The notes beneath the pieces were generated by a model, which was not told the DNA's origin, ran no database searches, and saw only the letters and a list, made by a program, of their open reading frames with translations. The translations under genes and the position numbers were made by a program. From a virus: DNA of 35,680 nt. The stretch spans positions 1 to 35,680 of IMG/VR virus record IMGVR_UViG_3300020197_000075. One strand, 5' to 3'. Positions 15,964 through 24,744 of the stretch are shown piece after piece; position 1 is the stretch's first letter; each line of letters starts with the position of its first letter.

Positions 15964-17633
15964 AAGGTAGAGGCTCCGCGCCGGCCGCGCCCGATCCGAC
16001 CGCGACAGCGGCGGCCCAGGCAAAGGTGAACCGGGTCAACCTGTTCTCGCCCATGGGCAACCAGCTCTTCGGCAAGATGGTCGCCAACGCCAGGCCCGCG
16101 GGCATGACCGACGAGCAATGGGCGGCGGCGCCATGGGATCAGCGCTACCGCTTCGAGATGGAGCCTGACCAGGCGTCCATGCAGGTGCAGGAAACCCCGG
16201 GGCAGACGCAGTTCCGCACCGGGGCGGAGGCGCTCGCTAATTCGATGGTGGGACGGGCGCGGACGCAGCTCGACAATCTGCCCGTCAGTTCGAACATCAA
16301 CCTGCCGCAGCTCGCCACCGGCTCCGGTCGCGTCAGGCGTGTGATGGACGATGGGCTCGTCACCTCGGTCGATGGCGGGCCGTTGCGCGACCAGATCGAC
16401 CGGTCCAGGATCGGCGCCGACTATGTCAGGGGTGTCGACCTCTCGGCGCTCGGCGACTACACGACCGCGGTCAACCGGCGCGGCCTGCAGGCGCTGCCCT
16501 CGATCGACGATTTCGGCATCGACACGGCGCGACACCAGACTGCTGCTTTCGCCCGTGCGATGAACCTGATGCGGCCCTCAATGGAACTTGAGCGGTCCCG
16601 GCTGGTGCAGACGCTCGCCGACCGCGGCATCCCCATCGGCTCGGAGGCATACAAGGCCGCTATCGATCAGCTCGATCGCAGCCAGGGCGAGCGGCTGGAG
16701 AACGCAGCCTACACCGCCGTCGGAGCGGGGTCGGCCGAGCAATCGAGGCTGGCCCAATTGGGCGCCGCACTTCGAGGCCAGGGCTTCCAGGAGAATCTGA
16801 CCGACACCAACCTGGCCAACCAGGCGAGAGCGGCGCGGTCGGGCGAGAGCTTCCAGAATGTCGGCATCGCCAACCAGGTGAGGGGCACCGAGTTCGGCGA
16901 GGCGATGACCGAGACGGATCTGTTCAACCGCGTGCAGGACCAGCGATTCGCCCAGGCGGTCGCCAACGCACAGCTCGCCAACGCGGCGCAGCAGCAGAAA
17001 TTCGCCCAGGCGATGGGTGCGGCCGGCCTCGGCAACCAGGCCCAACAGCAGAAATTCGCCCAGGCGATGGGTGCGGCCGGCCTCGGCAACCAGGCCCAAC
17101 AGCAGATGCTGGCGAACCAGATGGCCCAGCGTCAGGTCAACTTCAACGAGCTCGCCGCATTGATGGGCGGTCCCCAGGTCGGCGCTCCGCCGATCATGAG
17201 CCCGGCGAACATCGACGTGGTCGGGCCACAGAACACGGCCTATTCCGGCCAGCTCGCGGCCTACAACGCGCGCAACCAGGCGGCCAATGCCGGACTCGGC
17301 GCGCTGGCCGGGTTGGGCGCGGCGGGGATCATGGCTTACTCCAGCAAGGACCTGAAGCACCGCAAGGGCATCCCCGATCCGGGCGTCATGCTCGAAGCCA
17401 TCGAAGGTCTGCCGATCGAGCGCTGGTCCTATCGCGAGGAAACCGGGCTCGATCAGGCCGACCATGTCGGGCCGATGGCCGAGGATGTCAGGGATCGGAT
17501 GGGCATCGGCGACGGAACCCGGATTCCTCTGGCCGATCTGACCTACGCCAATCTCGCCGCGACGAAAGAGATCGCGCGGCGATTGAAGACGCTCGAAGGC
17601 CGCAAGACCGGCCCCGCTGCTTACGAGGCTTGA
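15960..17633 (+). CDS. Virion protein with repeats and S74-like C-terminal domain
   Basis: A 557-aa protein. Residues 1-250 are unassigned. Residues ~255-400 consist of repeats of about 18-20 residues rich in Gln, Ala and Asn (consensus FAQAMGAAGLGNQAQQQ), including one unit duplicated exactly. A hydrophobic Gly/Ala run (ANAGLGALAGLGAAGIMA, 441-459) precedes the C-terminal SSKDLK (S461, K466), which matches the Ser-x-x-x-Leu-Lys catalytic pattern of peptidase S74 intramolecular chaperones. Later pieces, VGPMAEDVRDRMG and DLTYANLAATKEIARRLKTLE, match the GFMAQEV and long-helix parts of that domain. S74 domains cut themselves off after helping trimer assembly. It sits among ejection-type proteins, not next to the fibre, so a channel or internal role is possible. 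Confidence 0.68.
   Translation: MKGRGSAPAAPDPTATAAAQAKVNRVNLFSPMGNQLFGKMVANARPAGMTDEQWAAAPWDQRYRFEMEPDQASMQVQETPGQTQFRTGAEALANSMVGRARTQLDNLPVSSNINLPQLATGSGRVRRVMDDGLVTSVDGGPLRDQIDRSRIGADYVRGVDLSALGDYTTAVNRRGLQALPSIDDFGIDTARHQTAAFARAMNLMRPSMELERSRLVQTLADRGIPIGSEAYKAAIDQLDRSQGERLENAAYTAVGAGSAEQSRLAQLGAALRGQGFQENLTDTNLANQARAARSGESFQNVGIANQVRGTEFGEAMTETDLFNRVQDQRFAQAVANAQLANAAQQQKFAQAMGAAGLGNQAQQQKFAQAMGAAGLGNQAQQQMLANQMAQRQVNFNELAALMGGPQVGAPPIMSPANIDVVGPQNTAYSGQLAAYNARNQAANAGLGALAGLGAAGIMAYSSKDLKHRKGIPDPGVMLEAIEGLPIERWSYREETGLDQADHVGPMAEDVRDRMGIGDGTRIPLADLTYANLAATKEIARRLKTLEGRKTGPAAYEA
16992..17099 (+). repeat. Perfect 54-bp tandem duplication
   Basis: The unit at 16992-17045 is repeated base for base at 17046-17099, and a truncated third copy starts at 17100 (CAGCAG then diverging). 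It encodes two identical 18-residue units (QQKFAQAMGAAGLGNQAQ). The absence of any silent difference indicates a very recent duplication, or an assembly effect in a repeated region. Confidence 0.92.
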
Positions 17634-17636
17634 GCC

Positions 17637-19190
17637 ATGGCAAACAACCTCCTCGCCGGCTGGTATGATCGCTCGACGACCGTTCCCGACGGCGGGGTCA
17701 ATCCGCGCGTTCTGCAGGACCCTAAAATCCGCAGCCGGATCGAGATGGGCCGCGCCTTGAAAGGCGCGTCGCTCAACACGGCGCCGATCGGTTCGCCCAT
17801 CGAGCTGTTCACCAGACCTGCAACGGCCTATCTCGGCATGATGGCCCAGCGGTCGGCGATGGACGACGCTGCGGCGGCATCGGATGCTTACGCGAAGGGA
17901 TTGGGGGCCGTGCTTCAGTCCATGCGTCCGCAGCAATTGACCGAACCGCGAAAAATGACCTTCGGTCACTGGGTCGTCGACGGGGAAGCCTTACCCACCA
18001 GTGGAGCGGATAGTCCCGGCGGCGCGGCGCCGGCCCCTGGCGGGGTCGGTCCCGACCGCTTCGCCGGAGCGATGGAGGCGGCACGAAGCGTCGAGAACCC
18101 GATCGCGCGCAACGCGCTGATCGCCGACATCCAGGCGAGGATGACGGGCTCCATGCTGCGAGAGGATGCCTGGGAAACCAAAGAGGGCTTCGACGACCAG
18201 GGACGCAGGACGCTGTGGCAGATCAACAAGATCACGGGGGCGAGCCGGAAGATCGGCGGGTCCATGGCTGACCAGACGCTGGTCGAGATCGTGGACCCGA
18301 ACAATCCAGCTCAGACGATAATGGTCCCGCGCGGCCAGGCGATCGGGCAGCCGGGCGCTCGCAGCCTGGACAAGCCTTTGTTCGGCAGCGGCACGACCGG
18401 CAGCGCGCTCAACATCATCCATCGGCTTACCGATTCAATCCGCAACGGGACCGCGACGGAGGAACAGCGGCGGGCCTATGCGCTGGCCATCGCCGAATAC
18501 GAGACGCCGCGGATTGTGCAGATGGAAGATGGCACAATGCAGCGGATCACCCCGACGCTGCCGCCCGACATTCCCAGGCCCGGACAATCGGCGGCTCAGG
18601 GTGCGCCGGCCGCAGTCCCGCCACGGCCCTCCGTGCCAACGGGAGCGCCAGCGCCGACGCCGGCTTCGGGAGCGCCATCGACGCCTGCCGCCACGCCGAT
18701 TCGGACAATCGTCCCTGGCATCGAACAGATTGGTACGCCAAAACCCAAGCCCCTCACCATGGAGGACTCCGCAAAGGTGGCCGGCATGGGCGAGGCGTTA
18801 AAGACGCTCGACGATATTCAGCGCAAACTTTTCCGCGCGGATGGCGGATCAAACAACGAACTGCTCTTGCAGGGGCAGAGGATGGGGCCGGTCGAAGGTG
18901 CGCCGTTCACGGCGGGCCGGCAGATGCGTCAAGACTTCCAGCGCTCGATCGAAACATGGCTGCGCATCCAGACTGGTGCTGCGGCCACGGAGACCGAAGT
19001 CCAGCGCTACATGAACACCTATTTCCCCTCGCCGCTTGATCCGCCGGAAGCGCAGCGCCGCAAGATTGAAGCGCTGCGCGCACTGATGACGGGAACCATG
19101 GAACAGTTCTCGGCCGGGCGTTCGCAGTTCAGCACGCCGCCGCCGGCCGCGAAACCGACATCAGTCAGAGACCGATATGGGCTTGAGTAG
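17637..19190 (+). CDS. Hypothetical ejection-block protein
   Basis: A 517-aa protein with no domain I recognise. The N-terminal 110 residues are helical (LNTAPIGSPIELFTRPATAYLGMMAQRSAMDDAAAASDAYAKG). The middle (~310-360) is an extended Pro/Ala/Thr-rich linker, and the C-terminal part (~385-500) is helical again, ending in a mixed tail. Proteins of this composition lie between the tail genes and the large ejection protein in many podoviruses and form part of the internal core or the ejected channel. It starts 3 nt after the previous stop and ends 2 nt before the next gene. The role is inferred from position only. Confidence 0.65.
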   Translation: MANNLLAGWYDRSTTVPDGGVNPRVLQDPKIRSRIEMGRALKGASLNTAPIGSPIELFTRPATAYLGMMAQRSAMDDAAAASDAYAKGLGAVLQSMRPQQLTEPRKMTFGHWVVDGEALPTSGADSPGGAAPAPGGVGPDRFAGAMEAARSVENPIARNALIADIQARMTGSMLREDAWETKEGFDDQGRRTLWQINKITGASRKIGGSMADQTLVEIVDPNNPAQTIMVPRGQAIGQPGARSLDKPLFGSGTTGSALNIIHRLTDSIRNGTATEEQRRAYALAIAEYETPRIVQMEDGTMQRITPTLPPDIPRPGQSAAQGAPAAVPPRPSVPTGAPAPTPASGAPSTPAATPIRTIVPGIEQIGTPKPKPLTMEDSAKVAGMGEALKTLDDIQRKLFRADGGSNNELLLQGQRMGPVEGAPFTAGRQMRQDFQRSIETWLRIQTGAAATETEVQRYMNTYFPSPLDPPEAQRRKIEALRALMTGTMEQFSAGRSQFSTPPPAAKPTSVRDRYGLE

Positions 19191-19192
19191 CC

Positions 19193-21775
19193 ATGGCTGA
19201 AATCCAGGACATCCAGCGCATCGAGCGAAACGTCCGCAGGATGATCGACCTCGGCGCTCCGGCCGAGGACATCGACGCCTATTTGGGCGAAGAAGGGACG
19301 ACACAAGAAGCGTTCCGCGCCGCCATGATCGAGCGCAGGCCGCCAAAGGATGACCGCGGCTTCATGGAGCGCTCGGGGCGTGCGCTGGCGCTTGGGACAC
19401 GCCATGTTGCCGAGGGCCTGGCAAGTCCGTTCCTGGCGGTGAACGATGCCATCGGCGGCGCGGTTGGATTGGGGAGCGGGCAGCAGACCTTTTCGCGCGC
19501 CCTCGACTATGTGTTCCCGCGGCCTGAAACCCCGTCCGAAAAGTTCGTCGGCCGGGTCGCCGAAGGCGGCGCGGCGGCGCTTGCACCGATGGGTGCCGCT
19601 CGGGCTGTCGGCCAAGCCCTCGGGCCGGTCGGCCGATCCGTCGCCCAGGCAATGCAGACCGCGCCCTCCGCGCAGATGTCGGCCGGCGTCGGCGCGGGCC
19701 TCGGCGGCGCAACCTCGCAGGCCCTATTTCCCGGCAATCCATATGCCGATCTGGGGCTTTCGCTGGCCGGCGGCGTGGGCGGTTCCGTCGTTCCAGCGGT
19801 GGCCGGGGCCGTCCGGCAAGCGGTCCCGTCGATATTTCAGCCCTTCACGCAACGCGGGCAGCAGGAAATCGTCGGCCGCGTGCTGAGAGATTCCTCGTCC
19901 TCGCCCGAAACCCTCGTCTCTCGCCTTGATGATGCAATCGCCACGCCCCCGAGGGTGGCGGGCTCGCGGGCCACGACGGCGGAAATCGCAACCGACCCGG
20001 GATTGGCGACGCTCGAGCGCGGCGTGCGCCAGTCCGTTCCGAATGTCAGCAGCGACTTCGCCTTGCGCGAGGCCGAGCGCAACACGGTGCGCCAAGCCGC
20101 CCTGAGAGAGATCGGCGGCGACGGTCCTGGTGCGCCGGCCGTCGCCGAGGTTATCGCAGCCCGCCGCGCCGCGCTGGAAAACGAAGGCCGGATGCTTGCG
20201 GAAGATTTGACTGATTACGCCAGCCGGAAGGCGCAGGAACTTGGCCCCGGCGTTGCCCCTGAAATGGCCGGGGGAACAATTCGGAAGATTTACGACAAAG
20301 CATTGGCGAAGGCGAAAATTGCCGTCCGCAATGCATACGATCTGATCGACCCTGACGGATCGTCGAGCATCCAGATTTTCGGCGTCAAGCGCGCGGCGCA
20401 GGATGCGAAGGCCAAATATTTCGGCGAGGGGTCCGGCGGCGCTTCGGGGCAGATCAAGACGCTGCTCGATACGGTCGAGGGCATCGGGGATAACAAGAAC
20501 TTCGCCCCCTGGCGTGTCCTGCAAAGCGTCCGCGCCCAAGCCAATGCGGTGCTCGGCTCGGCGGCTGCGCAAGAGGACCCGCGCATCGCTTCGGTCGCGA
20601 GGCAGATCAAGGATGCGGTCGACGCCGCATCCCAGGCGGCGGCCGAGAAGGGTGGCAGCTTTACCACTGACCAGGCGGCGGCGTGGCGGCGGGCGACTTC
20701 GCTACGCAAGGAAATGGGCGAGACGTTCCAGCGCGGCGCGTCCGACCGGATTGGGCAGATGAAGGCCCCCGGCGAGCCTAAAGTTCCGACCTCCGCCGTG
20801 CCCGGGCAATTCTTCAATTCCGGCCGCGGCGCGTTCGAAGATGCGGCAATGTTCCGCAAGACCTTCGGCGACAACCCGAAGGCCATGCAGGCGTTGATTG
20901 ATAGCGCGGTGTTCGATCTTCGCCGCGCGGCGACCGGGGCTGATGGCGTCACGCTCGACGCCAAGCGTCTGGATGGCTGGTTGAAAAGCAACCGCGCGGC
21001 GCTTCAGCAGTTCCCCGAACTGAGCGAAAAGGTTTCAACCGCAGCGCGGGCGCAAAAGTTGGTCGACGAGGCGGTTGCCCGAAACGGGGTGCGGCTTGCC
21101 GAACTGGACAAATCGGCGGCGGGCGTATTCCTCAAGCAAGACCCGGACGCCGCCGTTGCAACGATCCTCGGCAGAAAGTCCGCGCAAAAGGACATGGCCG
21201 ATTTGATCGGAAGCCTGGGCGGGGATCAGAGGGCATTATCCGGGCTGCGCCGGGCGGTGCTGGACCACGCGCTCGACAAGGCGCGGGTGTCAACCCTCGA
21301 TGCGGCCGGCAATCAGTCCTTGTCGCCGGCCCGGTTCGCGGCATTCGTGGCCGACAACGAAGCCACGCTAAAGCCGCTTTTCAGCGCGTCGCACATGGCG
21401 GCACTCAAGAACATCGCCCGCGACATGCTGGAACAGACCTACCCCGCCACGGCCGGCACGGTCAGAGGTTCGCCGACTTATCAGAACATGACGACGGCCA
21501 ATTTCCTGGCTCGCGTCACGGGCGGGCTGGTCGATCCGAACAATAGCTTCGTGGCATCGGTCATGCGGCCGGTGGCGTGGCTCTATAAGGTGCCGCAGCA
21601 GCAGATGGAGCGCCTGCTTTCCGAGGCGATGCTCGATCCTTCGCTGGCGCGGGGCCTGGCGGCGAAGGCGACGCCAACGGACATTAGACGGCTAGGCGAT
21701 GTTCTCAAGGCGCGCGTGACAGCAACCATGCAAGGTGCCACAGCAGCAGCACTAACGTCGCCAATGCAAGAATGA
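19193..21775 (+). CDS. Large putative internal/ejection protein
   Basis: An 860-aa protein, the largest in the window. It opens with a charged helix (IQRIERNVRRMIDLGAPAEDIDAYLGEEG). Next come long Ala/Gly-rich amphipathic stretches (about residues 115-205, with GAARAVGQALGPVGRSVAQAM and LGLSLAGGVGGSVVPAVAGAV), which could span or line a membrane. Long helical regions with many Arg/Ala/Glu follow to the end. No lytic or catalytic motif was found. This composition and its place at the end of the virion operon fit an internal protein that is ejected ahead of DNA and helps it cross the envelope. The terminator at 21845-21867 ends the operon 70 nt downstream. Confidence 0.65.
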   Translation: MAEIQDIQRIERNVRRMIDLGAPAEDIDAYLGEEGTTQEAFRAAMIERRPPKDDRGFMERSGRALALGTRHVAEGLASPFLAVNDAIGGAVGLGSGQQTFSRALDYVFPRPETPSEKFVGRVAEGGAAALAPMGAARAVGQALGPVGRSVAQAMQTAPSAQMSAGVGAGLGGATSQALFPGNPYADLGLSLAGGVGGSVVPAVAGAVRQAVPSIFQPFTQRGQQEIVGRVLRDSSSSPETLVSRLDDAIATPPRVAGSRATTAEIATDPGLATLERGVRQSVPNVSSDFALREAERNTVRQAALREIGGDGPGAPAVAEVIAARRAALENEGRMLAEDLTDYASRKAQELGPGVAPEMAGGTIRKIYDKALAKAKIAVRNAYDLIDPDGSSSIQIFGVKRAAQDAKAKYFGEGSGGASGQIKTLLDTVEGIGDNKNFAPWRVLQSVRAQANAVLGSAAAQEDPRIASVARQIKDAVDAASQAAAEKGGSFTTDQAAAWRRATSLRKEMGETFQRGASDRIGQMKAPGEPKVPTSAVPGQFFNSGRGAFEDAAMFRKTFGDNPKAMQALIDSAVFDLRRAATGADGVTLDAKRLDGWLKSNRAALQQFPELSEKVSTAARAQKLVDEAVARNGVRLAELDKSAAGVFLKQDPDAAVATILGRKSAQKDMADLIGSLGGDQRALSGLRRAVLDHALDKARVSTLDAAGNQSLSPARFAAFVADNEATLKPLFSASHMAALKNIARDMLEQTYPATAGTVRGSPTYQNMTTANFLARVTGGLVDPNNSFVASVMRPVAWLYKVPQQQMERLLSEAMLDPSLARGLAAKATPTDIRRLGDVLKARVTATMQGATAAALTSPMQE

Positions 21776-21844
21776 ACTTGACTACCCGGCCCGATGTAAT
21801 CATGCCCGCAGTTTAGCATTAAACACATCTTCGCAACAGCATAG

Positions 21845-21867
21845 CCCCGCCTTTTGGCGGGGTTTTT
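21845..21867 (+). terminator. Strong rho-independent terminator after the virion operon
   Basis: CCCCGCC (21845-21851) pairs perfectly with GGCGGGG (21856-21862) around a TTTT loop, followed by TTTTT and CTT. It separates the head/ejection genes from the fibre block, whose first ribosome site (GGAGG, 21872-21876) lies directly after the T-run. The fibre genes therefore need readthrough, antitermination or their own promoter; I see no convincing promoter within 21776-21884. Confidence 0.9.
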
Positions 21868-21884
21868 CTTTGGAGGTCCTTCGC

Positions 21885-23243
21885 ATGGCTTGGTCTGGCT
21901 CCGGCACGTTCACCCGTGCGATCACCAGCCTATCGGTCTCTGGCTCGGGCCTGTGGGCGGCCGTCAAGGCGCTGTCCGGGCACAACACGATCCGCTCCGA
22001 CGACCACGACCTGCACGACCAGGATCTGGCGACCGGCATCGACGCCTGCCTCGCCAAGAACGGCGAGAACGCCATGACCGGCAACCTCAACATTGGGTCG
22101 AACCGGATCACGGCGGTTGCCGCCGCGACGGCCAGGACGGACGCCCCGAGGGTTGCGCAGATCCAGGACGGCGGCGTTGTCTACGCAGCGGACGGTGGGT
22201 CGGCCAACACCTACACCCTGACCCTGGCCCCGGCGATAACGGCCTATGCTGCAGGACAGGTGTTCTGGTCGCGCATCGCAACCGCCAACACCGGAGCCTC
22301 CACCCTCAACGTCAACGCGGTCGGCGCCAAGGCGATCCGCCGACGGGATAATTCCGCGCTGTTGGCAAACGACCTGATTGCGGGACAGATCGCGGGCTTT
22401 GCCTACGACGCGACCTCGGACAATTTCGAACTGCTCACCCCGGTGGGCCAGCCCATGGGGCTGGTGCGCAACGCGCAATCCGCCAACTACACCCTCCTGG
22501 CAACGGACATAGGCGCGCTGGTCGACTTCACGTCGGCGGTCACGGCTACCCTGACCGCGGCGGCGACCGTTGGTGCGGGGTACTACGTCACGATCCGCAA
22601 CAGCTCGACCGGACAGGTGACGATCTCCGGCACGGTCGACAGCCTGACGAACCTGATCCTGGGACCGCTTCAGTCGATCACGGTCTATTCGGACGGCTCG
22701 AACTACAAGTCGATCAGCGGCACCAATCTAGGCAGGCAGACCATCGGCGCTCCGTTGCAGGCATGGACCGCCACGACGACCAGCGGCGCAACGTCGGTCA
22801 CGCTCGAGACCGGCGCCAACGACAACATGGTGGTTGGCTTCCGGTTCCTCGGATCTGGCACCGAGAAGATTCAGCTATTCATTCCCGCCCCCCATGGCGC
22901 CGACGACGGCAAGCTGAATGCCAGCTTCACCGATCACATGGACAGCGGCAGCTCGGCAACTGCTATCTATGCGCTAGAGGCCCTGGCCTTCGGCTCGGGC
23001 GATGCCTTGGACCTCGCGTTCGGCTCGGCCGAATCCGCGGCATTGTTCCATAGCGCTGCATCCGCCCAATACGAGGGCTCGATCACCAACGTTACTGTCG
23101 CCAATGCCGGGGCGACCAAGAAGTGGTGGCTGGTGCAGTTCAGCCGGGTTGGTGGTCATAGCTCCGACAACGCCGGCTCGACCGTCGTGCGCGCACTCAA
23201 ACTCTTTTATCGGATCAACCGCCAGTCGGACGAGGCGGCGTAA
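21885..23243 (+). CDS. Tail fibre/appendage protein
   Basis: A 452-aa protein. ATG 21885 (GGAGG at 21872-21876) was preferred to the TTG at 21870. The N-terminal ~60 residues (FTRAITSLSVSGSGLWAAVKAL...DDHDLHDQDLATGIDACLAKNG) form a probable virion-binding part. The motif NAMTGNLNIGSNRITAVAAATARTDAPRVAQ is the well-known repeat-entry motif of phage tail fibres. Thereafter the sequence is Thr/Ser/Gly/Asn-rich and strongly beta, with repeated TVTLxAA-type strands (residues 200-240), and ends in a compact domain (300-452) that would contact the receptor. It overlaps the next gene by one base (TAATG). No catalytic depolymerase motif was seen. Confidence 0.82.
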   Translation: MAWSGSGTFTRAITSLSVSGSGLWAAVKALSGHNTIRSDDHDLHDQDLATGIDACLAKNGENAMTGNLNIGSNRITAVAAATARTDAPRVAQIQDGGVVYAADGGSANTYTLTLAPAITAYAAGQVFWSRIATANTGASTLNVNAVGAKAIRRRDNSALLANDLIAGQIAGFAYDATSDNFELLTPVGQPMGLVRNAQSANYTLLATDIGALVDFTSAVTATLTAAATVGAGYYVTIRNSSTGQVTISGTVDSLTNLILGPLQSITVYSDGSNYKSISGTNLGRQTIGAPLQAWTATTTSGATSVTLETGANDNMVVGFRFLGSGTEKIQLFIPAPHGADDGKLNASFTDHMDSGSSATAIYALEALAFGSGDALDLAFGSAESAALFHSAASAQYEGSITNVTVANAGATKKWWLVQFSRVGGHSSDNAGSTVVRALKLFYRINRQSDEAA

Positions 23244-24100
23244 TGCCTTTGACGGTGCCGGCCGCGCAGGCGGCGGCGAACGTCGCGTCCTGTCTCGCCC
23301 GAGGTCTGCCCATGCTGGGAAACTCTCCGGTGGTTCTGTGCGGTCCCGGTCCGTCGCTGCTGGAAACCTGGCCCAAGGTTGCCGATCTGGCCCGTCAAGG
23401 TGCCGAGATATGGGCGCTCAAGGGCACCTGGAGGTTTCTGGTCTCGCAGGGGATCAGGCCCGACGTCGTGGCCCTGATGGACCCGCATCCGAGCCAAGTC
23501 AAATACACGGCGGGGGCTCCCGCTGGGATGGCCTGGTATGTGGCGACGCATTGCGATCCGTCGGTGTTCGAGGCGCTTAATTCGCAAAGGGTGGTCGCGT
23601 GGCACGCCGGAAGGTCGCCGCATGTCGGGCCGGGCGATCACATCGTCAGCGGCACGCGGGACATTCTGACCCGAGTCCTGGCCATCCTGGTCTATCAGCG
23701 CAGACCGATCGTCACGCTGGCGGGCTGTGATTGCTCCTGGCGTCCGCTCGGCGGTTCGCATGTCTACGAACTGGCGCGCGGCTTCCTCGATCAAGAAATG
23801 ATCAGGACGGTGACGCACGAGGGCGTCTCGTGGATGACCACGCCGAAGATGGGCGAGGACATCCAACTGATCGTACAGTTGATGGCCGACCGCAAGGACG
23901 ATCCGACGCTGCCCGAGATCGAGGTGTTGGGCGACAGCCTGCTTGCGTCGGTCGCGCGGGCGTGGCGCGCATGGTCCGCGGGACCGAAGGACCGGCCTTT
24001 CGAGTACGGCGACGAGTTCAAGCGGGCCTATCACAGACCCATGCTCTCCGGCCTCGATTTTCTCGACGACGACGACTTGCTGACGGTGGCAGCCGAATAG
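23243..24100 (+). CDS. MptE/DUF115-like Rossmann protein (second copy)
   Basis: A 285-aa protein of the same superfamily as the gene at 9101. The nucleotide loop is clear: VVLCGPGPSLLET (about residues 30-42). It is followed by IWALKGTWRFLVSQGIRPDVVALMDPHPS, with the acidic DPHP end of a strand (75-78), and a later IVTLAGCDCSWRPLGGSH block (~155-172). In family members these elements build the substrate pocket of a phosphotransferase or of a glycosyltransferase acting with activated nonulosonic acids. The ATG overlaps the fibre stop by one base, so its production is coupled to the fibre. The two copies are far diverged from each other. Which molecule is modified (fibre, lectin or host glycan) cannot be read from sequence. 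Confidence 0.68.
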   Translation: MPLTVPAAQAAANVASCLARGLPMLGNSPVVLCGPGPSLLETWPKVADLARQGAEIWALKGTWRFLVSQGIRPDVVALMDPHPSQVKYTAGAPAGMAWYVATHCDPSVFEALNSQRVVAWHAGRSPHVGPGDHIVSGTRDILTRVLAILVYQRRPIVTLAGCDCSWRPLGGSHVYELARGFLDQEMIRTVTHEGVSWMTTPKMGEDIQLIVQLMADRKDDPTLPEIEVLGDSLLASVARAWRAWSAGPKDRPFEYGDEFKRAYHRPMLSGLDFLDDDDLLTVAAE

Positions 24101-24108
24101 GAGAGATC

Positions 24109-24744
24109 ATGCCCACTTACGATTTCGTCAACATCGGGAGCGGCGACGTTCTCGAAACGAAGACGCTCGACCAGATCCCGGCTCTTTTGCCCTCGGCCAA
24201 GGGGGGGCGGAATTGTCAGTGGTTCACCAGGGTCGACAATCCGGATTTGTTCGACGCCTTGACGCAGACACGCGCGGTGTCCGGAGCGAGCCTGGATCAG
24301 AACGCGCGGACGCGGACGATCACCTATTCCGTGACCGACCTCTCGCTCCCCACCGCGAAGGCCAACGCATCGGCCAGAGCCAAGACGGTTTGCGAGACGA
24401 AGCGGGCTTCGTTCCTGACGGCGGGGAATGGGAAGGCCTTGGAGTACAGGGAGAAGGCTGCCGAGGTGACGCGCTGGGCGACCACGGCGGCAGAGAACAA
24501 GACGGCGGCCAACTTCCCCTTGCTGAACGCGACCGCGGTCGGGCGCGGTCTTGCCGATCTGACGGCCGCGCACGACCTGATCTCCGCCACGCTTACCTTA
24601 TGGCGCTCTCTCGGTGCGGCGATCTGCCAGGCCGAGGACACCGCAACGACGGCGATTTTCGCGGCGAACAATTGTGCCGCGGTGCGAACCGCGATGGCAA
24701 CGCTGGCGACGACGCTGGCGGGCATCGGAGCTGATCCATGTTGA
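24109..24744 (+). CDS. Hypothetical protein in the fibre block
   Basis: A 211-aa protein. The frame is open to 23731, but the ATG at 24109 sits 8 nt after the previous stop with a TAGGAGAG ribosome site. The N-terminus (MPTYDFVNIGSGDVLETKTLDQIPALL) looks like a small beta domain. Most of the rest (residues 90-205) is Ala-rich helix with several Cys (AKTVCETKR, CQAEDTA, NNCAAV) and could form a coiled-coil stalk or chaperone. The stop lies 7 nt inside the next gene, so translation is coupled to the lectin-like gene. No family recognised; a fibre-assembly factor is a guess from position. Confidence 0.6.
   Translation: MPTYDFVNIGSGDVLETKTLDQIPALLPSAKGGRNCQWFTRVDNPDLFDALTQTRAVSGASLDQNARTRTITYSVTDLSLPTAKANASARAKTVCETKRASFLTAGNGKALEYREKAAEVTRWATTAAENKTAANFPLLNATAVGRGLADLTAAHDLISATLTLWRSLGAAICQAEDTATTAIFAANNCAAVRTAMATLATTLAGIGADPC

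Noticed and set aside
16992-17115. A CRISPR array
   Set aside because: The repeats abut without spacers and are in frame inside a coding sequence.
16578-17969. A 463-aa minus-strand open frame with repeats
   Set aside because: Its repeats mirror the + strand 54-bp duplication; it runs across two + genes and has no RBS or motif.
21776-21844. A small gene after the 860-aa protein
   Set aside because: No ATG/GTG frame with a ribosome site; the stretch is just the leader to the terminator.
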